From NCBI GenBank assembly GCA_017622795.1, contig JAGAQI010000096.1, positions 27,449 through 91,448 on the forward strand: DNA of 64,000 nt. The letters are read 5' to 3'. This DNA comes from Lachnospiraceae bacterium (GTDB taxonomy: Bacteria; Bacillota; Clostridia; Lachnospirales; Lachnospiraceae). Of the stretch, positions 9,846-19,121 are shown piece after piece. Made by a program: the position numbers and the translations under genes. The number at the start of each line of letters is the position of its first letter. Within the stretch, counting starts at the first letter, position 1. Under the pieces are notes generated by a model that searched no databases, was not told the origin of the DNA, and worked only from the letters and a program-made list of their open reading frames with translations.

Positions 9846-12014
9846 CTATCCTTTCTCATTTACCTGTTGTTCTTTCTTACGATACTCTGTCGGTCCCATA
9901 CCATATCTCTTTTTGAAATTTCTACGAAAACTAGATGTATCATCATATCCAACCAGGAGCACAATTTCACCAATACTGTAATCTGAGGTTCGCAATAACA
10001 TACATGCTTTATCCATTCTAACTCTTGTTAAATACTCAATATATGACATTCCTAACTTTGCCTGAAATATCTTACTTATATATGTTTTACTTACGCCTCC
10101 AGCCAACGCCACCTCTTCATAGGTCAAGTCACTACGCATGTAATTCTCTCCAATAAATTCAAGCATCTTCGTAAAATTATCGTCTTCTTTTTTGTCTAAA
10201 CATCGCTTCAATACATTAGTCACATTTTTCACAAAGATTTTCTCGTCTGTAATATCTATATCTAAACAATATTTTAAAAGTATCGGCTTATCTATACTTG
10301 TCTCCTCATTTAAAAACTGTACAATACACTGCATAATAGTATATCTAATATACTGTTTATTCTCTTGAGAACATTCTTGTGTCGCATACTGATGCAAAAT
10401 ATGATAAAACCACTTCTGAGCAGTTTCTAAATTATGCTCCTTCAATGCTTCCCGAAAATTGTTTAAAATCAGCGTATCCGGAATCAAAAAATGGGTAAAC
10501 TCTACCATGTTTTCTCCACAACCACAAAAATCGCGGATTTGTCCTGTTAATATATATTCCAATACATCGATTGCCTCAGTAACGGCACTCTTAATCAGCA
10601 TTACATCATTATACATTTGACTTAATCCAATGCGAACTTTTCTAATATTCAGGTTGTGAAGATAACTTCTTATTTCATTTGCTACATGTTTTCTCTGTAC
10701 TTGATTTTCATCATTACTGGTAGGTAAATCATATAAAAAAACAAGCAAACTCTTCCCTTCATTTATCACATACGTCTTCAACTTGTCATCTAATATTGAA
10801 GGTAATAATATAGACTCTAAGTCAGTATCTGAACTAACTACTCCTACGAAAAAACATTTGGGACTTCCTACAAATCCAAGCTCACGAAAAGTGAACTCCA
10901 TATTTTCTATATCCCTTATCGCCCCATGAAAAATCATATCAGCTAATAAATCTTTGACTTTTAACTCATATGTAGTAACTTTACTTTCATATTCCTTCTT
11001 CTCATGGATACCGGAAGTAATTATTCCTTGAAGCCTGCTATATACATTATTATTCTTAAGGAAGCGTTCCATTTGCCCGCGTGCTACATTCTCCAAATAA
11101 ACGACCTCACTAATTCGCTTTCTACTAATAGACCAAGAAATCAAAGCAGATAATATAATCCCAGCAACAATTAGTATCATATTTATCATTTGTAACTGTT
11201 GCAGACCTCTATTGACGCCAAAAGAAGATTCTTTATAGTATAACGCAGTAGTCATTCCTAAGATCTCATTTTCTACCTCCTCCATTATATATTGAGCATC
11301 ATTCGTTATTTGCTCCCATTCTTCCTGCGGTACTATTACAATTTCTCCGCCGAAATCACGCCCAACTATCAATACAGCTCCATCTTTCAGTTCCATTCGA
11401 TAGAACTGCCCTTCCTGCAAATGAGCAAACTTATTTTTTATCTGTTCAAATGGAATCAAAAAACTCACCGAAGTCTGATTTAAACGTATATCTTTTGTAT
11501 AACATGTATACATTAAGAAGCCGTCATCCTTAGATGTAAACAAAAACGTAAGCGCATTTTCACCTGAGTCAATAATATCTAATCCCCTATTAACACTTTC
11601 ATCTTGACACTTTAAATCTATCCCAAAATATACTTTTTTCGTTGCTACTCCTGATGAAGTATAAACATAATCTGTACCATAACAAATAAGTACTGCATGA
11701 ATACGATTATCAAATTGTCTTTTTAATCTTAGCATGTCAATTGCTTTTATAGTATCGCTCGCTTTTCCGGTAATATGACTATATCTTAACTCTTCGCGTG
11801 AAAATAAGACTATACTTTCATCTACATATTCCTGGTAGTCTGCTTCAAAACTTGCAGCCACATCATTTAATCTCTGGATTGCTGTATTTTTTTCTATTTT
11901 TTTAGTTTCATTAGCCACCATATTAACAGCAAAAATACTTATAATAACCATAGGAATAATAAGACACATATTTAATAAAAAGAACCTCATCAAATATCGT
12001 TTTTCAAATGTCAT
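9846..12014 (-). CDS. Membrane-anchored AraC-family sensor/regulator
   Basis: The start is set at ATG 12014, which follows AGGAGGAG, giving 722 residues; a longer reading frame exists but lacks a ribosome site. One membrane helix near residues 8-30 and another near residue 290 bracket an extracytoplasmic sensor region. A long cytoplasmic linker leads to a C-terminal AraC/XylS domain with two helix-turn-helix units (TYEEVALAGGVSKTYISKIF and SIGEIVLLVGYDDTSSFRRN). This YesN/MsmR-like layout senses an extracellular sugar directly. It probably activates the flanking ABC importer and hydrolase genes, which is the usual arrangement in Firmicute glycan loci. Confidence 0.9.
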   Translation of the reverse strand: MTFEKRYLMRFFLLNMCLIIPMVIISIFAVNMVANETKKIEKNTAIQRLNDVAASFEADYQEYVDESIVLFSREELRYSHITGKASDTIKAIDMLRLKRQFDNRIHAVLICYGTDYVYTSSGVATKKVYFGIDLKCQDESVNRGLDIIDSGENALTFLFTSKDDGFLMYTCYTKDIRLNQTSVSFLIPFEQIKNKFAHLQEGQFYRMELKDGAVLIVGRDFGGEIVIVPQEEWEQITNDAQYIMEEVENEILGMTTALYYKESSFGVNRGLQQLQMINMILIVAGIILSALISWSISRKRISEVVYLENVARGQMERFLKNNNVYSRLQGIITSGIHEKKEYESKVTTYELKVKDLLADMIFHGAIRDIENMEFTFRELGFVGSPKCFFVGVVSSDTDLESILLPSILDDKLKTYVINEGKSLLVFLYDLPTSNDENQVQRKHVANEIRSYLHNLNIRKVRIGLSQMYNDVMLIKSAVTEAIDVLEYILTGQIRDFCGCGENMVEFTHFLIPDTLILNNFREALKEHNLETAQKWFYHILHQYATQECSQENKQYIRYTIMQCIVQFLNEETSIDKPILLKYCLDIDITDEKIFVKNVTNVLKRCLDKKEDDNFTKMLEFIGENYMRSDLTYEEVALAGGVSKTYISKIFQAKLGMSYIEYLTRVRMDKACMLLRTSDYSIGEIVLLVGYDDTSSFRRNFKKRYGMGPTEYRKKEQQVNEKG

Positions 12015-12185
12015 ACAAACAACTCCTCCTATTTCCTTTCTTATAAATATGATACTGTTATTTTGTGCTAAATGAAAGCACATTACATCGATTAGTTAAA
12101 ATTTTTATAATGTAAAAATGTCTTTTCGTTGTAACAGAATTTTCTTACGTTCTATTATAACGGAAAGATATTTTAATAGAGCCAT

Positions 12186-12235
12186 AAAAAAGGGAGTCCT
12201 CAAGCCATACTTGGCTTGAGGATTACCCTTTTTTT
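12186..12235. terminator. Strong bidirectional terminator after the binding-protein gene
   Basis: A perfect 10-bp stem CCTCAAGCCA (12198-12207) pairs with TGGCTTGAGG (12212-12221) around a 4-base loop. It is flanked by GGG/CCC and by A and T runs on both sides. It sits 5 bases beyond the stop of the solute-binding protein gene and separates the importer operon from the AraC regulator gene. Confidence 0.9.
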
Positions 12236-12239
12236 AAGA

Positions 12240-13955
12240 TTACTTGACTCTTAATAAATATCTTGCATAAGCAGCATTCTCAATTTCCATCAATCTGTCC
12301 AAACCGATTTCCTTTAATTTTGCAATATGCGCATCCCATTCCTTATCAATATCACGTTCGCCAATAATAAAATCCGCCTTTGCAGTAATTAAGTATGTGT
12401 TGATATCGTTATATAAAGAAGCACGTTCTGTCATCTCATCAGCTGTGTACTGTAATGCAGGGAAAGATTCATTGACAACAACGCCATCTTCTCTCATACG
12501 TACAGCTCTCATACCATTTAAAGTAGTCAGGGACATTACCTCATCCGATACTAACTGTTCATCTGTTACACGTACAAGTAAATCATAAATTGTACCTTCG
12601 TTTACTGTAAGTAATGAAAAAGCATTTAAAGCAATTTCTTGCTTACGATAAGCATCAGCAGAAATACCTTCTGCTTCGCCATATTTAGCATGATCCACCG
12701 TACCAATACCAAATACATTTGCATAATCAAAAGTTACACCTTCGTAACCATTTGCTGCAGAAAGTGCTCCTTCTGGTGTAAATAAATAGTCGATGAATTT
12801 AGCTACTTCTTCTGGATATTTTACTTCGGAATTTACTGCTACCTTGTATTTTGCATTTACACGATTACTGGTAGTAACACTCTGATTTTCGCAATAATCA
12901 CTAGTAAATCCAATCAGCTGTGTAAAGTTCTCCCATACCCTGTCTCCATAACAATCTAAGCTACCACAGGAAACACCTACTCTATTGGCCTTAATCAATT
13001 CTTTACATTCAGATAAAGTGAGAACATAAGCATCTTGATTCATTAAACCTTCGCTGTATAATTTATTCATATACTTTAAGAAATCCTTATAGTTTTCGGT
13101 AGTATCACCTAAAACTACTTTACCGGACTCATCAGCCATTAAATGATAGGTATAATTTTTACTATTGATGCCATGAGCGAATAAGATGTACTGTTCATTA
13201 CGATAGTAAACTTTACTATCACCTACTGCAATAGCAAGAGGAATTTCATCATTAGGATCTCCATTTCCATTTGCATCCTGTTCCTTAAAAGCAACTAAAA
13301 CATCATAAAGTTCATCTAAGGATGTAGGAACTTCTTTGCCAACTCTTTCTAACCAAGCATTGTTAATCAATGTGATTTCTGTTAATGCAATCGCATCATA
13401 ACCATTGAGAGAAGGTAACGCATAAATATGTCCCTCTTCGTCTCTTAAGGCAGCTGCATACTGAGGATACTTCTCCATAATAGCTTTTAAATTAGGCATA
13501 ATATCTAAATATTTACTGAAATCAAGGAAGTATCCGTCTTTACCATATTTTGCTACCTGATCAGCAGTTAAATCAGCTCCTGCGAGAATATCTGGCATAG
13601 TATCACCAGCCAACATTAATGTAAGCTTACTTGGCCAAGTTTCACTGTCATAAGTAGTTGCATCCAGCTTAATTCCAAGACGTTTTTCATATTCTTGGAA
13701 CTGCAATGTATCATTCCATTCACTAGTAGCACCTGTACTGTACTGACCTGCAACAGTCAATGTGATAGTCTTATCAGAAATACGTCCGGATTCCTCTGCA
13801 TTATTGTTCTCAGCAGAAGCCCCTGGCGTTGTCTGAGATGTCTGTGTAGTTCCCTTGCCCTCCTCATTAGTTTTTCCTTCAGTTTGTCCACATCCTACTA
13901 ACATTCCGCATAAAAGAGTTGTTGCAAGAAGTGCACATAAGATTTTTTTTCTCAT
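12240..13955 (-). CDS. ABC transporter extracellular solute-binding lipoprotein
   Basis: A 571-residue protein with a lipoprotein signal peptide and lipobox LVGC (Cys22), followed by a Thr/Ser/Asn-rich linker. The rest matches large family-1 sugar-binding proteins of the LplA type (480-570 residues). It would capture oligosaccharide outside the membrane and deliver it to the two permeases encoded just upstream in the same operon. No ATPase gene is present; this transporter class commonly borrows a shared MsmK/MalK-type ATPase encoded elsewhere. The ligand cannot be read from sequence, but the neighbours suggest a pectic or galactomannan-type oligosaccharide. Confidence 0.9.
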   Translation of the reverse strand: MRKKILCALLATTLLCGMLVGCGQTEGKTNEEGKGTTQTSQTTPGASAENNNAEESGRISDKTITLTVAGQYSTGATSEWNDTLQFQEYEKRLGIKLDATTYDSETWPSKLTLMLAGDTMPDILAGADLTADQVAKYGKDGYFLDFSKYLDIMPNLKAIMEKYPQYAAALRDEEGHIYALPSLNGYDAIALTEITLINNAWLERVGKEVPTSLDELYDVLVAFKEQDANGNGDPNDEIPLAIAVGDSKVYYRNEQYILFAHGINSKNYTYHLMADESGKVVLGDTTENYKDFLKYMNKLYSEGLMNQDAYVLTLSECKELIKANRVGVSCGSLDCYGDRVWENFTQLIGFTSDYCENQSVTTSNRVNAKYKVAVNSEVKYPEEVAKFIDYLFTPEGALSAANGYEGVTFDYANVFGIGTVDHAKYGEAEGISADAYRKQEIALNAFSLLTVNEGTIYDLLVRVTDEQLVSDEVMSLTTLNGMRAVRMREDGVVVNESFPALQYTADEMTERASLYNDINTYLITAKADFIIGERDIDKEWDAHIAKLKEIGLDRLMEIENAAYARYLLRVK

Positions 13956-14009
13956 TATTGAGATCCTCCTTCTTTTTATTTTACCACTTACAAAGTGGTT
14001 ATTTACTCA

Positions 14010-14918
14010 TTATCCCTTTACGCCACCAATCATTACACCCTTTTCGAAAAACTTCTGAAGTTTCGGATAAATGATCATCATTGGCAACGTACTAACAACA
14101 ATAACACAATATTTCATCAAATCAGCCCGCTCGGCCATTTCTGCCATTAGTTTGGCTTCTTCGGCTGTCATTGCCATTGCTGCATCCATAGAAATTTTAC
14201 TTTGAATCAGAATTTCCCGAAGAAACATTTGTAAAGGATACTTATCTCTATCATCTAAATAAATCATGGCATTAAAGTAAGCATTCCATCTAGCAACGCC
14301 ATAATATAAGATTTGGACTGCAACACACGCTTTTGATAAAGGTAATACTATTTTTAGAAATGTCCCAAAATCACTACATCCATCAATCTTTGCTGCTTCA
14401 ATTATTTCATTTGGAATTGAATTAACAAAAAAAGTTCTAGCTACAATCATGTTGTAAACTGACAATGCACCACCTATAATCATATAGGTTCTAGTATTTA
14501 AGAGACCTAGACTCTTTACGTTCAGATATTCTGGAATAAGTCCACCACTGATGTACATGGTAATCATAAAGAATATCATGAGGATTTTTTTACCTTCTAC
14601 CTCTTCTCTTGACAGCGCATAAGCACAAGTTAATGTCACAATTAAATTTACAATCGTTCCTAAAACAGTATAAAGAATTGTGTTACCATACCCAATCCAA
14701 ATATCTTTATGTTGTAATATGTACTCATATCCTTCCAACGTGAAGTCCACCGGAAACAATACTAACTTGCCGCTAGATACTGCAGAAGGTGCACTCAAAG
14801 AGGCGCTAACAACATATATAAGTGGATATAATTGTGTAACGGCAAATACACATAAAATTACACTTATCACTGTCTGAAAGAATTTATCACTTCTGATAAA
14901 CTTCTTAAAAGATTTCAT
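14010..14918 (-). CDS. Sugar ABC transporter permease, LplC/MalG type
   Basis: The 302-residue reading from ATG 14918 is preferred because AGGAGG lies 11 bases upstream; the open frame extends further and would overlap the previous gene. Several hydrophobic helices are visible, with the CUT1 permease loop near IIEAAKIDGCSDFGTFLKIVLPL, where the EAA motif docks the ATPase. The C-terminus ends in the typical KFFEKGVMIGGVKG. It forms the import channel together with the permease encoded 16 bases upstream. Confidence 0.92.
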   Translation of the reverse strand: MKSFKKFIRSDKFFQTVISVILCVFAVTQLYPLIYVVSASLSAPSAVSSGKLVLFPVDFTLEGYEYILQHKDIWIGYGNTILYTVLGTIVNLIVTLTCAYALSREEVEGKKILMIFFMITMYISGGLIPEYLNVKSLGLLNTRTYMIIGGALSVYNMIVARTFFVNSIPNEIIEAAKIDGCSDFGTFLKIVLPLSKACVAVQILYYGVARWNAYFNAMIYLDDRDKYPLQMFLREILIQSKISMDAAMAMTAEEAKLMAEMAERADLMKYCVIVVSTLPMMIIYPKLQKFFEKGVMIGGVKG

Positions 14919-14934
14919 CTGTGTACACACCTCC

Positions 14935-15873
14935 TTAAAACAATCCCGTCTTTGTGATCTTTTTTGATAATTTATTTGCAATAATTAAAACCACACAGTT
15001 AACAACCGTATTTAAAAGGTTAATTGCTGTCGAAAACGAAAAATCGGATTGTTCCAAGCCTACTTTATATACATATGTAGAAATTATTTCCGAACCGACC
15101 AAGTTTGTATCTGTTTGTAATAAGAAAACTTTTTCGTAGCCAACACTCAAAATACGACCGCATTGCAATATTAACATTGTTACAATAGTTGGCAAAATTG
15201 CTGGGAGATTTATGAATCGTATCTTTTGCATGCGTGTCGCACCATCAATATCTGCCGCTTCAAGTAAAGCTTTATCAACACTAGATAATGCAGCAAAATA
15301 TATAATTGAACTCCATCCCATCGTCTGCCATATTCCAGTGATAACATAAATCCACTTAAACATCCCTGCATGCTGCATGAAGAATACAGACTCTTGTCCA
15401 AGCATATTTAAAAACTTATTAATAATTCCATTACTTGGACTCAAAAATAACAGTATCATACCACATATTACTGCTGTCGAAATAAAGTGAGGTGCATACG
15501 AAATAGTTTGTATTGTACTTCGAAACTTAGTATTTTTCACCTCATTTAATAACAATGCTAATATAATCGGAAATGGAAAACCCAAAATTAAATTAAGCAA
15601 ACTTATTACTAGTGTATTTTTCAATATAATAGGAAACCAATATGACTTAAATAGTCTCGCGAAATGATCAAATCCGACCCATTCGCTTCCCCACACACCT
15701 CTTTTAATGCTGAAATCTTCAAATGCCATTAAAATACCGTACATTGGTTTATACGCGAATATGATTGTATAAATAATTGCAGGTAACAATAACACATATA
15801 ATTGCCAATGTTTTAAAATACTTTTCCATACGACCGATGCAGGTCTTTTTGCTCTCCCTTGTACATTAGTCAC
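14935..15873 (-). CDS. Sugar ABC transporter permease, LplB/UgpA type
   Basis: A 312-residue membrane protein with about six helices. The N-terminal WQLYVLLLPAIIYTIIFAYKPMYG is characteristic of LplB-like permeases, and the EAA loop is LLEAADIDGATRMQKIRFINLP. It is the first gene of the importer operon (permease, permease, binding protein), which differs from the common order with the binding protein first. The upstream 270 bases must contain the operon promoter, but no clear -35/-10 pair stood out. Confidence 0.92.
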   Translation of the reverse strand: MTNVQGRAKRPASVVWKSILKHWQLYVLLLPAIIYTIIFAYKPMYGILMAFEDFSIKRGVWGSEWVGFDHFARLFKSYWFPIILKNTLVISLLNLILGFPFPIILALLLNEVKNTKFRSTIQTISYAPHFISTAVICGMILLFLSPSNGIINKFLNMLGQESVFFMQHAGMFKWIYVITGIWQTMGWSSIIYFAALSSVDKALLEAADIDGATRMQKIRFINLPAILPTIVTMLILQCGRILSVGYEKVFLLQTDTNLVGSEIISTYVYKVGLEQSDFSFSTAINLLNTVVNCVVLIIANKLSKKITKTGLF

Positions 15874-16143
15874 AATTTTTTTCTCCTTTCCGCTTCTGTT
15901 TACGGCAATTTTAACAAATCCTTAGTTATTCTTCAATTCCTCAATATTTGGCAATAAAATATGTAATTTGCAAATTTTACCCGTTTCACTATGACATCGG
16001 AGCTGATTTAAAGAATGAATTACAAATTTCACCGCATTGTATATCCCAAAATCTCAAAAATCACCCTATAACAGTATAACAATTAGAAAGCTTTACTAAG
16101 CACTTTTAGTGCCATTCCCTATAAAGTGGTGTAAAATTAACAT

Positions 16144-16323
16144 ATGGCTTTTGGAATCAGACAGAAAACTATTGAAGCCAAGAAAAGCATCCATAAAGAT
16201 TATCATAATATTACCCGGATTTCAGAATTGCTTGGCTATACCAGTATTCATCATTTTACAAGAATGTTTAAACGAATAACCGGAATATCACCGACTGCAT
16301 ATAAGACATCGGTGAGGATGTGA
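16144..16323 (+). pseudogene. 5'-truncated AraC-family regulator fragment
   Basis: The 59-codon reading frame encodes only the second helix-turn-helix of an AraC domain (ITRISELLGYTSIHHFTRMF followed by KRITGISPTAYK), close to the family consensus, and then stops. An in-frame TAA lies two codons upstream, and the preceding sequence shows no trace of the first helix-turn-helix or sensor domain. A full protein would be at least 250 residues, so this is a remnant. It points towards the left end of the mobile block, which suggests that an insertion or deletion at this junction removed the 5' part. Confidence 0.75.
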
Positions 16324-16338
16324 AGATAAAACAATATT

Positions 16339-16380
16339 AAACTCATAAAACCGATATGACCAGATTGGTTTTATGAGTTT
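16339..16380. terminator. Terminator at the left edge of the mobile element
   Basis: A perfect 14-bp stem AAACTCATAAAACC (16339-16352) pairs with GGTTTTATGAGTTT (16367-16380). It lies between the rightward AraC fragment and the leftward ParR-like gene, so it can end transcription from both sides. The T-run is short. Confidence 0.75.
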
Positions 16381-16400
16381 AATTAATTCATTGTTCAAAC

Positions 16401-16781
16401 TTACTGCCCCTGAAACGCCAACATAGAAACCAACATTCCTTCCAAATCTGCCTCATCGAATTCCTGTAACAGATTATTCTCCTCCTGTTGCGCCTCTTTC
16501 AGGTCCTGTCTTGTTTCATGCTCGGATGCCGAACTTTGTTTTCCATCCCTCTCATCCAGTATCTGAAAAACCATCCGCCGGAGCAGTTCGTAATCCACCA
16601 GCCCTCCGGACAGCATTGGAACTTGACCGCTTTCCTGCACGCTCTGATAAGCCAGTACCGCTTTTACCAGGTACCCGGCCTTTCCCCTGCCCATGGAATT
16701 TAGCAGTTCAGCTACCCTCACATGGTCCGGGTCGTCCTTATTAAATCCTACTGTTGTAACATACGGATTCTTTTTCTCCAC
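16401..16781 (-). CDS. ParR-like partition adaptor (putative)
   Basis: A 126-residue, acidic-tailed protein. The N-terminus YVTTVGFNKDDPDHVRVAEL followed by a short basic helical stretch resembles the ribbon-helix-helix DNA-binding part of plasmid ParR proteins. The start is GTG at 16781, six bases after the ParM-like stop codon, so the two genes are probably translationally linked. In ParMRC systems ParR binds centromere repeats and loads ParM filaments. No obvious centromere repeat array was noticed next to it. The assignment rests mainly on the ParM neighbour and the size. Confidence 0.55.
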   Translation of the reverse strand: MEKKNPYVTTVGFNKDDPDHVRVAELLNSMGRGKAGYLVKAVLAYQSVQESGQVPMLSGGLVDYELLRRMVFQILDERDGKQSSASEHETRQDLKEAQQEENNLLQEFDEADLEGMLVSMLAFQGQ

Positions 16782-16787
16782 GCAACA

Positions 16788-17714
16788 TTACCTGCCTCTC
16801 TTTTGTACCTGGTAAAGTAACTCATATCCTTTTGCATTGGCACAGATATCTTCAATGAATACGCATTTGCCAATCTTACCGGATGCTTCTAAGTATTCCC
16901 TAAGAAGCAGTGCTCCTCCGCCGATAAATACCACACAGCCTGTTTTTAAATCCAGTCCGCGTTCTCTTAAGGTGCCAAGAAGGTCGTCCACATACATCTT
17001 TGTCATTTCTTTTACCATGTTGATAATGGAATCTTCATAGTCGGTCCTCTGGTTCCTGATAATACTGTCAATATCCGTATCATCAAGCAGGATGTCATAT
17101 TCCGAATTGATACGGGAAATGATGGAATTGTAAAGCGGAATTACACCCTTTTCCAAGGAATCACATACGGACAGATCCGGTGCCCCGTTTCTCATCAGAA
17201 GATAATCCAGGGTAAAGCCACCGATATCCACGGTAATTACTTTACTGTAATCGGAAATCTGCTTATAGATGGTCATGGCCGCCGCATAATCCTGCGGAAA
17301 GGCAATGGCATTATCAATCTGCACATGATATGTTTTTCCGCGGTAGGTAAAGGTCTGAATTCCCCTGTCTGTAAAATATTCCTGGAACTTTTTATGTAAT
17401 GCTCCGTAATGCTTAGGCGGAAGCCCTACCGGAAGGTCCACGGTAAGAAGTACATTGTCTGCAACCACTCCTCTGCGTTCTGCTTCCATCGCAATCGCAA
17501 ACAAAGTCAGGATAAAGAATCGGTTGTCCATTGTCTTATCCCTCATATACGGAATTCTCTGTTCAGATAAGGTGTAATAATGGCCATTGTAAAATAAAAA
17601 CTCTCCCAGCACCGGTCTGCAGTCACTTTCAATAATACCGGAAGTGAATACAAACTGGCTGGTTTTCATGTTTCTGTTGCCGTGATCCACGGCTACTGTA
17701 AGCTTCTGATTCAT
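16788..17714 (-). CDS. parM: ParM/StbA-like actin-family plasmid segregation ATPase
   Basis: The 308 residues carry actin-fold nucleotide motifs: phosphate-1 AVDHGNRNMK at the N-terminus, phosphate-2 TVDIGGFTLDY in the middle and the adenosine motif VFIGGGALLLREYL near the C-terminus. Length and order match plasmid ParM/Alp-type proteins that polymerise to push plasmid copies apart. A ribosome site AAGGAG precedes ATG 17714. The gene has its own promoter and a terminator upstream that isolates it from the primase operon, which fits an independently regulated partition module. Confidence 0.85.
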   Translation of the reverse strand: MNQKLTVAVDHGNRNMKTSQFVFTSGIIESDCRPVLGEFLFYNGHYYTLSEQRIPYMRDKTMDNRFFILTLFAIAMEAERRGVVADNVLLTVDLPVGLPPKHYGALHKKFQEYFTDRGIQTFTYRGKTYHVQIDNAIAFPQDYAAAMTIYKQISDYSKVITVDIGGFTLDYLLMRNGAPDLSVCDSLEKGVIPLYNSIISRINSEYDILLDDTDIDSIIRNQRTDYEDSIINMVKEMTKMYVDDLLGTLRERGLDLKTGCVVFIGGGALLLREYLEASGKIGKCVFIEDICANAKGYELLYQVQKRGR

Positions 17715-17745
17715 AAAATATCGCTCCTTTTTTCTTATTTACTGT

Positions 17746-17774
17746 TATATACGCACAGAATATGTAAAAGCCAA
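17746..17774 (-). promoter_or_regulatory. Promoter of the parM-parR operon
   Basis: On the minus strand -35 TTGGCT (17769-17774) and -10 TATATA (17746-17751) are separated by exactly 17 bases. The pair lies upstream of parM and downstream of the terminator of the preceding operon. Confidence 0.6.
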
Positions 17775-17785
17775 CATTTATACAT

Positions 17786-17831
17786 AAAAAAAATTCGAAG
17801 AAGCACTTCTCAAAAGAAGCACTCCTCCGAA
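17786..17831 (-). terminator. Intrinsic terminator of the primase operon
   Basis: A 17-base arm at 17794-17810 pairs, with some G-U pairs, with 17815-17831 around a 4-base loop. On the minus strand it is followed directly by eight Ts (17786-17793). It lies 22 bases after the primase stop codon. Confidence 0.9.
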
Positions 17832-17853
17832 ACATCCATGCATTACTTATTCT

Positions 17854-19065
17854 TTACTTATTCCGTTCCAAATGAAATAAATAATCATCCACACCTTTTA
17901 ACTGCTCTGCCCAGTCGCCATCCTGGTCCATATCCCAGGTCAGTATTTTCCCGGGAAGTTTCAGCTCGCCGCATATTTCAGCAAGCTTCCTGCACCCGCG
18001 CTGAATGTTATTTCGCTTGGTCTGTTTCTTTTCACATACTATGTGAACCCCTTCCCGATAGTTAGAATAATGCGGACAATGTACACATGCCGCATTATAA
18101 TCTCTGCGGCAGACCGGTTTTAACAGCTTGTCCATATCATAAGCCTCATAAACAAATTCGGTTCCCGCTTCTTTCATGGAAGCTAAGAAAGCCGGAAGAT
18201 TTGCATACTGGTTTGCACCCGGCACACATCCAAAAGTTCTGCCGGATAAAGCAAATGCCAGATCACCTTTTAACGGACCTTCCGTAATGAACACCGTTTT
18301 TGCCCCGGGACGTCCTGCCAGATGCAGGGGGCTTCCCGATGAAGTGCCCATATGGTAATTCACACTGGACAGCCAGATATACTTTCTGCCATCCTGCGGA
18401 TGGTCCAGCCGTATCTGGGCACCGACAATCAGACCTTCCATGTTGCGGACAGGGATTAGGAAGCCTGCGGATTTAGGATTAAAATGGACACTCCATGCAC
18501 CATTTTCCTCCTGATAAAATCCCGGCACCCCCTTTACTTCACATCCTGCTTCTATGAGCCTCTTTGTCAGATTCTTAAACCCAAAGACCGGTGTACTCTT
18601 ATATCCGTTTTTTTCTATCTGCCCTTCCGTAAACCCACGCTGTAATAATTTCTGCTTGTGTGTTTCCGATAAGGTCAGCATGGAAAAGAACATAGTATAG
18701 GTTTTATGTTTTACTGCATCCGGTGCAGGCGGAGAATTGGTTATCTCAGGTTCTTCCGCAAAAACAGCCTTTGTCTGCACTTTATACTCTTTTGCATTAC
18801 GTATTCCATACAGTATATCCTTAATTTCCTGATATGCCGTCTGGTTATCAACACCATAGAGCTTTCCGTATAAAGCAAGCATTCCGCCGCTTTCCCCACA
18901 CCGGTTACATTTAAACACATTCTTTTTAAGATTAATATTTAGTTTTCCTTTTTTCTCTCCGCAAAAAGGGCAGTCCACATCATAACTGATGGCATTCTTA
19001 TGCCTGATATGAAGTCCCAGCACTCCTGCAACATCCCTGATGGTAAAAGGAAAGTCCTGTTCCAT
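17854..19065 (-). CDS. CHC2 zinc-finger/Toprim primase-like protein
   Basis: A 403-residue protein with a DnaG-type zinc ribbon (Cys32, Cys35, Cys53, Cys56) and, near residue 260, a Toprim segment FITEGPLKGDLAFAL whose Glu fits the catalytic position. A Cys-rich loop HCPHYSNYREGVHIVC follows. There is no helicase domain, so it probably makes primers or processes nucleic acid during plasmid replication or after conjugative entry. It is the last gene of the long ssb-led operon. Many conjugative elements carry such a primase. Confidence 0.8.
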   Translation of the reverse strand: MEQDFPFTIRDVAGVLGLHIRHKNAISYDVDCPFCGEKKGKLNINLKKNVFKCNRCGESGGMLALYGKLYGVDNQTAYQEIKDILYGIRNAKEYKVQTKAVFAEEPEITNSPPAPDAVKHKTYTMFFSMLTLSETHKQKLLQRGFTEGQIEKNGYKSTPVFGFKNLTKRLIEAGCEVKGVPGFYQEENGAWSVHFNPKSAGFLIPVRNMEGLIVGAQIRLDHPQDGRKYIWLSSVNYHMGTSSGSPLHLAGRPGAKTVFITEGPLKGDLAFALSGRTFGCVPGANQYANLPAFLASMKEAGTEFVYEAYDMDKLLKPVCRRDYNAACVHCPHYSNYREGVHIVCEKKQTKRNNIQRGCRKLAEICGELKLPGKILTWDMDQDGDWAEQLKGVDDYLFHLERNK

Positions 19066-19121
19066 GGCTTGTCTCCTTTCTGCGGCCCGGTTTTACCGGA
19101 CCGCCTTAGTTATGCCATGAA

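Noticed and set aside
16110-16142. Sequence CCCTATAAAGTGGTGTAAAA resembling an insertion-sequence end
   Set aside because: Only one end is present, with no transposase and no target duplication that I can see; resemblance is from memory only.
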